From Lactococcus paracarnosus (GTDB taxonomy: Bacteria > Bacillota > Bacilli > Lactobacillales > Streptococcaceae), in NCBI RefSeq assembly GCF_006770285.1, contig NZ_CP017195.1:1116001-1180000 (forward strand): DNA of 64,000 nt, written 5' to 3'. Below the pieces are notes generated by a model. That model had not been told where the DNA came from. It worked only from the letters and a program-made list of their open reading frames with translations, and did no database searches. Made by a program: the position numbers and the translations under genes. Below, in pieces: positions 9,448-17,897 of the stretch. Position 1 is the first letter of the stretch. Every line of letters starts with the position of its first letter.

Positions 9448-9926
9448 AATTGAATTTCCTTTACAATATCTTCTGGGCACTTATCAGTCACAAGGACAGT
9501 CTTTGTCGCAACCATTTCATATAATGCTTTTCGACTCTCGTAGATGACCTCTAGGGCTTCTTTTGTATGCTCTAAAAATAAGGGTCTGACATTTTCTTTA
9601 TCTGCCATAATGCGTGCATATAAATCAGAAAAATTCGACTTAAGGTAGATGACCTGGCTTGTTGACTCACTCAGAATTCGCCTATTTTCTTTAGAAGAAA
9701 CAACACCGCCACCAGTCGAGACAATCTGACCAGACGATGACAATGTTTTTAAAACATCAGATTCAACTTGACGAAAGGCAGGTTCACCATACCTCTCAAA
9801 ATACACTGAAATAGGCATCCCTATGTTATCAACGATGACTGCATCCATATCAATAAAGTCAGTTGCCAATAAGTTCGCAACTGTTGACTTGCCCGACCCC
9901 ATAAACCCGATTAAAAAAATTGTCAT
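9444..9926 (-). CDS. aroK: Shikimate kinase
   Basis: Phosphorylates shikimate with ATP in the aromatic pathway. The 160-residue length is normal. Walker A GFMGSGKST is at residues ~7-15, substrate-binding aspartates in FIDMDAVI (~25-32), the glycine motif STGGGVV near 70 and the lid arginine in ENVRPLF near 112. Operon with pheA. In Lactococcus lactis aroK-pheA follow tyrA-aroA; here they sit some 51 kb away from aroA in the same window. Confidence 0.94.
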   Translation of the reverse strand: MTIFLIGFMGSGKSTVANLLATDFIDMDAVIVDNIGMPISVYFERYGEPAFRQVESDVLKTLSSSGQIVSTGGGVVSSKENRRILSESTSQVIYLKSNFSDLYARIMADKENVRPLFLEHTKEALEVIYESRKALYEMVATKTVLVTDKCPEDIVKEIQL

Positions 9927-10000
9927 TCGTTTAGTTATATCCTGTCTAACGCATCAAACACGCTACTACACACCATAAGCACCAACACAGTTAGGCATTA

Positions 10001-11521
10001 TTATTTCTTTTTCTTGCCTTTTTTGAGTTTCTTCTGAGCACGCTTCATGGCAGCATTCATGGCCATCTTACCAACTTTACCTTTAAGACCGCCACCAAAC
10101 ATGGCGCTCATATCAGGCATGCCAGCACCACCCATATCGCCAAGTGCGCTCATATCAGGCATCCCAGCTGGCATATTTGGCATTTTACCACCACCCATAC
10201 CACCAAGCATAGCACTCATATCACCATTCATGATGCCGCTCATCATTTTCTTAGACTCGTTAAACTGTTTGATCAGTTTATTGACTTCGATAAAGGTATT
10301 ACCAGATCCTGCCGCAATCCGTCTACGACGAGATGGTGATAGAATCTCAGGATTTTCTCGTTCTGCGGGTGTCATAGATAAGACCATGGCACGTTTTCGT
10401 GCGATATCTTTTTCATCAACTTTGATGTTGGCAGCACCTGGAATCTCAGACATACCGGGAATCATTTTCATGATTTCATCCAAAGGCCCCATCGATTGGA
10501 CTTGGTCTAATTGCTCAATAAAGTCATTAAAATCAAAGCTATTTTCACGCATTTTTTCAGCCATTTTAGCTGATTGGGCTTCATCAAACTGTCCCTGTGC
10601 TTTTTCAATCAAAGTCAGCATGTCACCCATGCCAAGAATACGTGAACTCATACGATCTGGATAGAAGACTTCTAAATCAGTTAACTTCTCACCAGTCCCG
10701 ACAAACTTAATCGGCTTACCAGTAATCTCACGAATAGAAAGCGCAGCACCACCACGTGTATCCCCATCAAGTTTGGTAATGATGACACCTGATATATCAA
10801 GCGTTTCATTGAACTTTTTAGCAACATCAGCGGCGACTTGACCTGTCATGGCATCCACAACTAATAGAATTTCAGTTGGTTCTGCTACTGCTTTGATTTG
10901 AATCAACTCATCCATGAGTTTTTCATCAATCTCAAGACGACCTGCCGTATCAATCAAGACATAATCATGACGTTTCTCAGCAGCTAAGGCTAAGCCATGA
11001 CGGACGATCTCAACAGGGTTAACATCTGTTCCTTCATCATAGACAGGGACATCTACTTGTTTTCCGACTGTTTTTAACTGCTCGATAGCTGCTGGTCGAT
11101 AAACATCGGCCGCAATCATCAAAGGACGTGCATTTTCAGTGTCTTTGAGGCGTTTGGCTAGTTTACCAGCAAAGGTTGTTTTACCAGCCCCTTGAAGACC
11201 TGCCATCATAATGATGGTAGGGATTTTAGGAGATTTACCTAGTGCAACTTCCCCACCACCTAAAATCGCTGTCAATTCCTCATCGACGATTTTAATCACT
11301 TGTTGGGCAGGTTGTAAAGCCTCAGATACTTCAACACCGATGGCACGTGCACGGATGTTTCTGATGAACTTTTTGACAACAGGTAAAGCAACGTCGGCTT
11401 CTAATAAGGCAACACGGATTTCCTTAGTGATTTCTAAAACATCATTTTCAGTAATTTTTTTCTTACCACGGAAGTTTTTAAATACACCTTGCAAGCGTTG
11501 GGTTAAATTTTCAAATGCCAT
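10001..11521 (-). CDS. ffh: Signal recognition particle GTPase Ffh
   Basis: SRP54 homologue that binds 4.5S/6S RNA and delivers signal-peptide-bearing ribosomes to FtsY. 506 residues: N domain (about 1-85), G domain (about 86-295) with GLQGAGKTT, DTAGR and TKLDGDTRGG, then a methionine-rich M domain (about 296-506). The tail has repeated GGMGGG/MPDMSA stretches and ends in a lysine-rich KKLKKGKKKK, common in this group. Downstream of ylxM by 65 bases, the usual arrangement. The long opposite-strand ORF here is a shadow of the methionine- and glycine-rich coding. Confidence 0.97.
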   Translation of the reverse strand: MAFENLTQRLQGVFKNFRGKKKITENDVLEITKEIRVALLEADVALPVVKKFIRNIRARAIGVEVSEALQPAQQVIKIVDEELTAILGGGEVALGKSPKIPTIIMMAGLQGAGKTTFAGKLAKRLKDTENARPLMIAADVYRPAAIEQLKTVGKQVDVPVYDEGTDVNPVEIVRHGLALAAEKRHDYVLIDTAGRLEIDEKLMDELIQIKAVAEPTEILLVVDAMTGQVAADVAKKFNETLDISGVIITKLDGDTRGGAALSIREITGKPIKFVGTGEKLTDLEVFYPDRMSSRILGMGDMLTLIEKAQGQFDEAQSAKMAEKMRENSFDFNDFIEQLDQVQSMGPLDEIMKMIPGMSEIPGAANIKVDEKDIARKRAMVLSMTPAERENPEILSPSRRRRIAAGSGNTFIEVNKLIKQFNESKKMMSGIMNGDMSAMLGGMGGGKMPNMPAGMPDMSALGDMGGAGMPDMSAMFGGGLKGKVGKMAMNAAMKRAQKKLKKGKKKK

Positions 11522-11586
11522 AATTGTCGATGAGCAAGTAACTAAATGATTCGTTACTTAAAACTCATATCCTCCTTTTAATATTT

Positions 11587-11916
11587 CTATTCGTTTTCTA
11601 AGCTTTGTAATAGGTCAATTTGTTGCGTCAGATAGGTATCTGCTTCATATCTCGTCAAGAGTTCTGAAAAAATCTGGTCTCGAACAATATAATCAGAATA
11701 CATGTGCAGCTTTATTTCATACGTTTCTAGTACTTTCTCTGTCCGCTTAATATTATCATAAACTGCTTGTCTTGTGACATGATACTCTTCTGCTATCTCT
11801 GCTAGAGAAAAGTCATCTGCGTAATAAAGTTCGATATAATTCATCTGCTTTTCTGTCAGCAAAGTCGCATAAAACTCAAATAGGGCATTCATACGATTTG
11901 TTTTTTCAATTTCCAT
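11587..11916 (-). CDS. ylxM: SRP-associated HTH protein YlxM
   Basis: 109-residue helix-turn-helix protein of the UPF0122 family, encoded with ffh in Firmicutes and reported in streptococci to interact with the [23 protein letters not shown] is typical; the sigma-like HTH is [20 protein letters not shown] (about 35-54). ATG 11916 lies six bases after an extended -10 element (see separate entry), so the message is predicted to be leaderless. Drives the ylxM-ffh operon. Confidence 0.93.
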   Translation of the reverse strand: MEIEKTNRMNALFEFYATLLTEKQMNYIELYYADDFSLAEIAEEYHVTRQAVYDNIKRTEKVLETYEIKLHMYSDYIVRDQIFSELLTRYEADTYLTQQIDLLQSLENE

Positions 11917-11922
11917 TCTTAT

Positions 11923-11931
11923 ATTATATCA
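11923..11931 (-). promoter_or_regulatory. Extended -10 promoter of ylxM-ffh, leaderless
   Basis: Minus-strand TGATATAAT ends six bases (ATAAGA) before ATG 11916. No ribosome binding site fits between, so ylxM should be translated from the 5' end of its mRNA. Confidence 0.75.
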
Positions 11932-12034
11932 TACAACCCCAGTCTATGCTCTCCTTATATGCGCTATTGACTTCTTTTATAAGGGTAGACCGAACATCAT
12001 CAGTTGAGAAAAATGACGCTTTTTTGTGCATATG

Positions 12035-12077
12035 AAAAAACGGATAGCTCGCAACGAGTGCGACCTATCCGTTTTTA
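12035..12077. terminator. Strong bidirectional terminator downstream of maeE
   Basis: AAAAACGGATAG...CTATCCGTTTTTAT hairpin with a further GCTCGC/GCGAC pairing inside and T tracts in both directions. On the minus strand it ends the maeP-maeE transcript. Confidence 0.9.
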
Positions 12078-12110
12078 TGTTAATGACAATGCGCTTTATT
12101 TATCTATTAC

Positions 12111-13274
12111 TTAGTCATCCACACTGCCACTTACTGCTTTGGCTACAACAGTTGCGACACCATCTTGGAAGGCATCAGGAATGATATTCGTTGTGCTGAG
12201 CTCACTATCTGGAATTAAACTTGCAATACCTTTAGCCGCAGCAATCTGCATCTCGATGGTAATTTTTCTAGCCCTAGCATCGAGTGCTCCTCTAAAGATG
12301 CCTGGAAAGGCTAAGACATTATTAATTTGATTTGGGAAGTCACTTCTACCTGTCCCAACAATATATGCACCACCTTCAAGTGCTTCGTCAGGCATGATTT
12401 CTGGGATTGGATTGGCCATGGCAAAAATAACGGGTTTGTCTGCCATGGCTTTGATCCATTCTTTTTTGAGGGCACCTGGTGCAGAAACACCAACAAACAC
12501 ATCTGCACCTACAAGCGCTGTTTCAAGCGTGCCTGACAGATGCTCACGATTTGTTACTTTGGCAATATCAAGGTGATGTGGCGCCAATTCTGCCCCATCC
12601 TCCTCATTAATGATACCAAACCGATCGACAACTGTAATATGTTTGACACCTGCTGCTAAGAATTTGCGTGTGATGGATAGCCCTGCTGATCCACCACCAT
12701 TGACAACGATTTTAACGTCAGCCAAGGTTTTGTTGATTAATTTTAAGCTATTAAATAAGGCAGACAAGACGACAATCGCTGTCCCATGTTGGTCATCATG
12801 AAAGACTGGGATATCACATGCTTCAATCAACCGTTGTTCAATTTCAAAGCAACGTGGCGCACTGATGTCTTCTAGATTGATCCCACCAAAAGTTGGGGCA
12901 ATGGCTTTAACGATGGCAATGATTTCTTCTGTATCTTGTGTATCTAAAACGATTGGGACAGCATCAACATCAGCGAAGCGTTTGAATAAGGCAGCTTTTC
13001 CTTCCATAACTGGCATCGCTGCTTCTGGGCCAATATTCCCCAGACCTAATACAGCTGAGCCGTCACTGACAACCGCTACCGTATTTTTTTTAGTCGTTAA
13101 TTGATAAGCTAATTCCTTATCCGCAGCAACTGCTAAAGAAACAGCTGCAACACCTGGTGTATAGGCGATACTTAAATCTCTTTTGTTATCAATTGTTACT
13201 TTAGAAATAACTGATAATTTACCACCGTTATCTCTTGCTTGTTGCAAGGCTAATTCTTTTACATCTTCTGACAT
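12111..13274 (-). CDS. maeE: NAD-dependent malic enzyme (malate oxidoreductase, decarboxylating)
   Basis: Oxidative decarboxylation of malate to pyruvate, letting the cell grow on malate. About 387 residues, as usual for bacterial MaeE. Motifs: AYTPGVAAVS, SDGSAVLGLGNIGPEAAMPV, FGGINLEDISAPRCFEIE, FHDDQHGTAIV, and the Rossmann motif GGGSAGLSI near residue 195. Two starts are possible (13280 and 13274); the second is preferred because GAGGAGG lies about 8 bases upstream of it but only 2 bases from the first. Operon with maeP, only 14 bases apart. Malolactic enzyme (mleS) is much longer and is excluded. Confidence 0.93.
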   Translation of the reverse strand: MSEDVKELALQQARDNGGKLSVISKVTIDNKRDLSIAYTPGVAAVSLAVAADKELAYQLTTKKNTVAVVSDGSAVLGLGNIGPEAAMPVMEGKAALFKRFADVDAVPIVLDTQDTEEIIAIVKAIAPTFGGINLEDISAPRCFEIEQRLIEACDIPVFHDDQHGTAIVVLSALFNSLKLINKTLADVKIVVNGGGSAGLSITRKFLAAGVKHITVVDRFGIINEEDGAELAPHHLDIAKVTNREHLSGTLETALVGADVFVGVSAPGALKKEWIKAMADKPVIFAMANPIPEIMPDEALEGGAYIVGTGRSDFPNQINNVLAFPGIFRGALDARARKITIEMQIAAAKGIASLIPDSELSTTNIIPDAFQDGVATVVAKAVSGSVDD

Positions 13275-13288
13275 GTTCATGTCCTCCT

Positions 13289-14629
13289 CTATCCTTTAAA
13301 AATAAGTCTAAAAATACCTGTCATCACAATGACCGTAATTGCACCACCTAAGCGTGTTGCGACTTGTGCAAAAGGCATTAAATTCATACGATTTGCAGTA
13401 CTTAAAATGGCGACATCTCCTGTCCCCCCCATACCACTTTGACAGGCTGAAATAATGGCAGCTTCGATTGGATACATATTCATAAATCTTGATACCACGA
13501 AGCCTGTCGCAATAACTGTAAACACAACACTGATGACGACTAAGAAATATTGAATGCTTAAGGTCCCTACAACATCTTTTAAGGGAATGTAGAGTAAGCC
13601 TAAGCCTGCCATGACTGGAAACGTAAAGTTACCAGAGATAAACAGGTAGAGTTGTTTAGAGCCTTGTTGTGTTTCTAATGGCACAACATTCAAGTATTTC
13701 AGTATTGCTGCTAATACGATCATCAATACAGGACCTGGAAAGCCTGTAAAATGCTGTAATAAGCCACCAGCAATGAATAAGGTACAGGCAGTCAGGACAC
13801 CAGCACCCATTTTTTTCAAGTCTAGTTCTCCAGATCCTTCTTTTAAGGCGTCTTTCATATCATCAGTCTGACCGACTTTAACTAATTGGCCATTACCTGA
13901 TAAATCTGGTCGTTTTTCTCCCCAACTTGATAATAAAGCGGTACACATGATGGCAAAGAAGTTACCGATGATTGTTGCTGGAATTAATTGGGCGACTAAT
14001 TGCTCACTGCCGAGTCCTGTAATTGCACTATAACCTAAGGAAAGTGGTAAAATGCCTTCACCGATACCACCAGCCAACACAGGTGTCACGATATAGAAGA
14101 GTGTATGTTGCCACTCTAATCCTAATAGAACGCCGACAAGTGTACCGATGCCCATTGCGAAGGTCATCCCTAGTAACATTGGGATAATCATGCGAAACAA
14201 GCCCTGAACCAAAATCTTCCGATTCATACCAAGGATACTACCGCATACCAAGCAGGCGATGTAGAAATACAGAAAGTTTGCATCCTTCATTAAGATATGT
14301 GCTGAACCCATAATATTTTTATTAATCAGATTAAAAAATACTAGAATTGATGGGACCAGTAAAGATAAAATTGCGGGACCACCAAAGTTTTTTAAAAATG
14401 GAATTTTCCCACCAATTGTGCCAAGTAACCATCCCATCACCAAAATGACGGCAAATCCACCTAGCATATTCACTGGTAACTGTTGTAGTAAACCGGTAAT
14501 CACGATTACAGTGGATAGGGCGATATAGACAGGCAATGGTACTGACCCAACTTTGATTGTCATCCAGTGGCTGGCCATATCTTTTAACGGTGGCCCCTTT
14601 TCCAATTTTGTTTTTCCCTCTTGTTGCAT
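13289..14629 (-). CDS. maeP: Malate permease, 2-hydroxycarboxylate transporter family
   Basis: 446 residues, about eleven membrane helices. The family's two re-entrant GGxG motifs are present: LAGGIGEGILPLS (about 188-200) and CQSGMGGTGDVAILS (about 395-409). CitP and MleP belong to the same family; the malic enzyme gene next door points to malate uptake. RBS AAGGAGG upstream of ATG 14629. The second GGxG motif is encoded over a run of seven C on the plus strand (13424-13430). Expression is likely controlled by MaeR and CcpA, from sites in the divergent intergenic region. Confidence 0.9.
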   Translation of the reverse strand: MQQEGKTKLEKGPPLKDMASHWMTIKVGSVPLPVYIALSTVIVITGLLQQLPVNMLGGFAVILVMGWLLGTIGGKIPFLKNFGGPAILSLLVPSILVFFNLINKNIMGSAHILMKDANFLYFYIACLVCGSILGMNRKILVQGLFRMIIPMLLGMTFAMGIGTLVGVLLGLEWQHTLFYIVTPVLAGGIGEGILPLSLGYSAITGLGSEQLVAQLIPATIIGNFFAIMCTALLSSWGEKRPDLSGNGQLVKVGQTDDMKDALKEGSGELDLKKMGAGVLTACTLFIAGGLLQHFTGFPGPVLMIVLAAILKYLNVVPLETQQGSKQLYLFISGNFTFPVMAGLGLLYIPLKDVVGTLSIQYFLVVISVVFTVIATGFVVSRFMNMYPIEAAIISACQSGMGGTGDVAILSTANRMNLMPFAQVATRLGGAITVIVMTGIFRLIFKG

Positions 14630-14668
14630 CTCTTTTTTCCTCCTTGTTTGTTTCTATCCTCAGTATAA

Positions 14669-14682
14669 AGTAAGCGTTTTCT
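14669..14682 (-). promoter_or_regulatory. Candidate CcpA cre site over the maeP promoter
   Basis: AGTAAGCGTTTTCT (plus strand) differs little from the cre consensus TGTAARCGYTWWCA and abuts a minus-strand -10-like TATACT (14662-14667). This position would allow carbon catabolite repression of maeP-maeE. Confidence 0.6.
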
Positions 14683-14692
14683 TTTTCATAGT

Positions 14693-14727
14693 TTATTTAA
14701 GTTTTTTAAGTAATTCAACTTATTTAA
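14693..14727. promoter_or_regulatory. Direct repeat TTATTTAA, candidate MaeR boxes
   Basis: Two copies of TTATTTAA (14693-14700 and 14720-14727), 27 bases apart, sit between the divergent maeP and maeK genes. CitB-family regulators bind AT-rich direct repeats, so these are candidate MaeR sites. The assignment is inference. Confidence 0.45.
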
Positions 14728-14749
14728 AAGAAATCGGTTCTTGCAAATG

Positions 14750-14758
14750 TGCTATAAT
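14750..14758 (+). promoter_or_regulatory. Extended -10 promoter of maeK-maeR
   Basis: TGCTATAAT, followed 33 bases later by the maeK ATG with a GAGGAAGAG ribosome binding site; a normal leadered transcript. Confidence 0.7.
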
Positions 14759-14791
14759 GAAAGAAAAGTTAGAATAAGTGAGGAAGAGAAT

Positions 14792-16321
14792 ATGAAAAAA
14801 GGGTTACGTCTTTGGAGTTTATTAACCATCGCCTTTATTTCAGCTCTTTTTCTGATTACGTCCCTTTTTTATGGCTTAATGGTTTATCAAACAGCTCAGT
14901 CTGTGAGACAAACTGAATCGAAACTCTTGCTCTCAATTGGTAAACAACTCTCAATAGATCCATTAGTTAAACAGGTGCTAACCACGCATACTAATGAGAA
15001 GGCATTGGAAACTTACGCCACGGAAATCTACCATATTTATGATTTAGATTTTGTCGTCATCATGAATATGCAGTCAAAACGACTGACACATCCGGATGAG
15101 ACACTTATCGGTAAACCCTTTCAAGGAAACGATGAAAAAGAAGCCCTAAAAGGACACACCTATGTCTCATTTAGTAAAGGAAGCCTTGGTCAGTCATTAA
15201 GAGGATTTGTCCCTGTCTATGATAATCAAAAACAACAAATTGGTGTTGTGGCCTTAGGGATAAAAGTACAGACACTAGGCACTTTGATTAACAAATTTAG
15301 ACAAGGCTATACCATCGTTCTCTTTACTAGTATTGCGATTGGCTTTATTGCCGCTTTGGGTCTCGCCTACTATCTGAAACGGCAGCTGCTAAACTTAGAG
15401 CCTAAAGAAATTTCTCAACTGCTTGAAGAAAGAAATGCCATGCTGAGTCATACCAATGATGCTATCATTGTCGTGAACTCAGATAAAGTCATTCAGTTAA
15501 GCAATATCGCAGCAAATGAGCTATATGAGAAAACAAGTGGACCGGGTAATACGCTTACTGGACTGCCACTAGAAGCCCTGATTGTTGAACTTGACGCTGT
15601 GTCACTAGATAGTAAGCGAGAACAACTTTATCGCCAAAACGGTCAAGAATATTTGTTTTCAAGTGCGCCGATTATCATCCAGCAAAAGCCGATTGGTTGG
15701 ATTATTTTTTTACGTAATGCCACTGAATCTTTGTTTGTGATGGACCAACTAGCCAATACAACAGCCTATGCGAGTGCCTTACAAGCACAATCTCATGAGT
15801 TTATGAATAAATTGCACGTGATTTACGGCTTGGTTGATTTAAAAGCTTATGATGAGCTGAGCATCTATTTGCGCGATATTTTATCACCTGAAAAGGAATT
15901 TTCTCACCGCCTTGCCTTCCTCGTTCGCAATCCTCAGATTGCAGGATTTCTGATCGGAGAGCGGCAAAAATTTTCTGAACGAAAAGTCACCTTGCTATTT
16001 GATATCTCACCTGAAATACCGGAAACACGTGACGATGATCAAACTCTTGCCATCATGAATTGCTACCGCTATATCCATCATCTACTGCTCAAGATAACCT
16101 TACCAGAAGAGTTACAAATCTTAATTCAATATGCCAGTGATAACTTAACAACGACCTATACGTTAGGGTTAGACACACAACAACAGGCCATTTTAAAAAC
16201 TGGCTGTGAGCATCCATTTTTTCAACAATTACGAAAAGAAGCTAAGGCAACTTTTACTTTCGACAGCAACAATCAGACTGTGGTGCTCCAACTAGGAACA
16301 CCTTATCATGAGGTAAGCTAA
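14792..16321 (+). CDS. maeK: CitA/DcuS-type sensor kinase for malate, with a degenerate ATP-binding domain
   Basis: 509 residues. Two membrane helices (about 8-30 and 160-185) flank an extracytoplasmic PAS-like domain with the CitA/DcuS signature (IYDLDFVVIMNMQSKRLTHP, then GQSLRGFVPVYD). A cytoplasmic PAS follows (about 210-310). The H box is intact: LQAQSHEFMNKLHVIYGLVDL. The expected N box and glycine boxes are not recognisable: where ILGNLIDNA is expected there is IMNCYRYIHHLL, and no DxGxG or GxGL follows. Either the protein diverged beyond recognition or it acts as a phosphatase or non-kinase sensor. Its stop overlaps the maeR start (TAATG). Confidence 0.8.
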   Translation: MKKGLRLWSLLTIAFISALFLITSLFYGLMVYQTAQSVRQTESKLLLSIGKQLSIDPLVKQVLTTHTNEKALETYATEIYHIYDLDFVVIMNMQSKRLTHPDETLIGKPFQGNDEKEALKGHTYVSFSKGSLGQSLRGFVPVYDNQKQQIGVVALGIKVQTLGTLINKFRQGYTIVLFTSIAIGFIAALGLAYYLKRQLLNLEPKEISQLLEERNAMLSHTNDAIIVVNSDKVIQLSNIAANELYEKTSGPGNTLTGLPLEALIVELDAVSLDSKREQLYRQNGQEYLFSSAPIIIQQKPIGWIIFLRNATESLFVMDQLANTTAYASALQAQSHEFMNKLHVIYGLVDLKAYDELSIYLRDILSPEKEFSHRLAFLVRNPQIAGFLIGERQKFSERKVTLLFDISPEIPETRDDDQTLAIMNCYRYIHHLLLKITLPEELQILIQYASDNLTTTYTLGLDTQQQAILKTGCEHPFFQQLRKEAKATFTFDSNNQTVVLQLGTPYHEVS

Positions 16322-17025
16322 TGCATGTATTAATCGTGGAAGACGATCCAATGGTGGAATTCATCCACCGTAACTATTTAGAAAAAAGTAACAAATTTTC
16401 AGCCATCTATTCTGCAAACTCACTTCAAGCAGCCCAGGAAATTTTAGATAGTAAATCTGTTGACTTACTACTACTAGATATTCATTTGAAAGATGGTAAT
16501 GGCCTAGACCTACTGAGCCATATTCGCAAACTGACACAGTCTCTTGAAGTCATCGTCATTACGGCTGCAAGCGAGGCAAAAACGGTTGAAAAAGGTCTAC
16601 ATTTTGGTGTGGTTGATTATTTGATTAAACCATTTACAAATGAACGCTTTCAAGAGAGTCTGTCCCTCTTCTTTCAGCGCAAACAAACCTTAGCCCAAAC
16701 AAGTCTGATGCAAGCAGCTATTGACCAACTAGTCAAGGGGGACAGTAAAAGCTCAAAAATGCAACCAGCTAAAACAGAAAGCCTTGATAAAGGTCTAGTG
16801 ATGGATACTTTAAGCCGGATAAAAGAGACAATCAATCGCCTACCTCAACCCTTTACCATTCAAGAACTAACTGAAAAAAGTGGGTTTTCACATGTGTCAG
16901 TTAGAAAGTACATCGTCTACTTAGAAGAACAGCATGAGCTAACCAGTCAGGTGATTTACACAAAGATTGGGCGTCCCTATAAAATCTACACGGCCTTAAT
17001 TCAGCCAGGCGAGCACAGGTCATAA
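16321..17025 (+). CDS. maeR: CitB-family response regulator of malate genes
   Basis: 234 residues. The receiver domain is complete: VEDDP near the start, phospho-acceptor Asp in LLLLDIHLKDGNG, Thr in VITAAS and Lys in DYLIKPF. A linker (about 135-165) leads to a C-terminal HTH (FTIQELTEKSGFSHVSVRKYI), as in DcuR/CitB. It probably activates maeP-maeE transcribed away from this operon. Because its partner kinase lacks visible ATP-binding boxes, the source of its phosphoryl group is uncertain. Confidence 0.88.
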   Translation: MHVLIVEDDPMVEFIHRNYLEKSNKFSAIYSANSLQAAQEILDSKSVDLLLLDIHLKDGNGLDLLSHIRKLTQSLEVIVITAASEAKTVEKGLHFGVVDYLIKPFTNERFQESLSLFFQRKQTLAQTSLMQAAIDQLVKGDSKSSKMQPAKTESLDKGLVMDTLSRIKETINRLPQPFTIQELTEKSGFSHVSVRKYIVYLEEQHELTSQVIYTKIGRPYKIYTALIQPGEHRS

Positions 17026-17146
17026 GTCACGTGTTCTTAATACTTCATCCTGATAGCATCTCAAGACTATTTAGCAAGTATCAGACTTATCAGCCAAGAG
17101 ATAAAAGATAAATTATAAGCAAAAATTATAAAGTTAATAAATAGCT

Positions 17147-17187
17147 AAAAAAACCGTAGGGAATTGAGAAATTCATCGGTTTTTTTT
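17147..17187. terminator. Terminator after maeR
   Basis: AAAAAAACCG pairs with CGGTTTTTTTT, with an inner GAATT/AATTC stem. The T tract runs directly into the extended -10 of the next gene. Confidence 0.8.
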
Positions 17188-17195
17188 GTTATAAT
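17187..17195 (+). promoter_or_regulatory. Extended -10 promoter of a predicted leaderless regulator gene
   Basis: TGTTATAAT ends six bases (TTAGGT) before ATG 17202. The element is identical to that of the DUF998-like gene and starts on the last T of the maeR terminator. Confidence 0.75.
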
Positions 17196-17201
17196 TTAGG
17201 T

Positions 17202-17897
17202 ATGAAAACAATTATGATTGCTGATGATGACAGTGCGATATTAGCACTGCTATCTTATACATTCGAGTCTGATGGGTTCAAAGTCTCACTCGTTGAAGAT
17301 GGGGTGCAGGCATTAGCACTTGCCTCAAAACAGACATTTGATATTATTTTACTGGATATGATGATGCCTGGTTTGTCTGGTCTTGCAGTGACTGAGTCTT
17401 TAAGACAACACGCAAATTATACACCGATTATCATCTTGACTGCACGTGAAGATGATGACCTCAAGATAACAGGCATTAACTCAGGTGTTGATGATTATCT
17501 GGATAAAACAACGCCACAAAGAGAAATTATTGCACGAGCTAATGCCTTAATTCGGCGCAATCAAATCTACCAAAAAACAGGTACAGCAGAAAAACAGATT
17601 GAGTCTTACCAGTTTAAAACATTGACGATCGACTTGAAAACGAAAACAGCTAGCTTGTTTAACGAAAAAATCGCCTTGTCTAAACGAGAATTTAATCTAC
17701 TCGTCTTTCTTGTGCAGCATCAAGATATTATCGTCAGTCGAGAAGCCATCTTGACTGAATTTTGGGGTGAAACACAAGAGTACGAAACGCGTGTAGTTGA
17801 TGTCACGATTAGTAACCTGAGAAAAAAACTTGACAACAGATTTATCAAAACAAAAAGAGGATTCGGGTATCAGTTCATTGAAGACGAAACAGCTTAA
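17202..17897 (+). CDS. OmpR-family response regulator
   Basis: 231 residues. Receiver: IADDD at the N-terminus, Asp in IILLDMMMPGLSG (about 52), Lys in DDYLDKTTP (about 103). The C-terminal winged-helix domain (about 130-228) includes LSKREFNLLVFLVQHQDIIVS and VDVTISNLRKKLDNRFIKT, ending in the usual TKRGFGYQF. Overlaps the following kinase gene. The signal is unknown; the kinase type suggests an envelope or phosphate-type cue, but this is only inference. No Shine-Dalgarno precedes the start. Confidence 0.9.
   Translation: MKTIMIADDDSAILALLSYTFESDGFKVSLVEDGVQALALASKQTFDIILLDMMMPGLSGLAVTESLRQHANYTPIIILTAREDDDLKITGINSGVDDYLDKTTPQREIIARANALIRRNQIYQKTGTAEKQIESYQFKTLTIDLKTKTASLFNEKIALSKREFNLLVFLVQHQDIIVSREAILTEFWGETQEYETRVVDVTISNLRKKLDNRFIKTKRGFGYQFIEDETA

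Noticed and set aside
10047..10664. 205-residue plus-strand ORF opposite ffh
   Set aside because: It mirrors the Met/Gly-rich M domain of ffh, consists of repetitive Pro/Ile/Ser codons and has no ribosome binding site.
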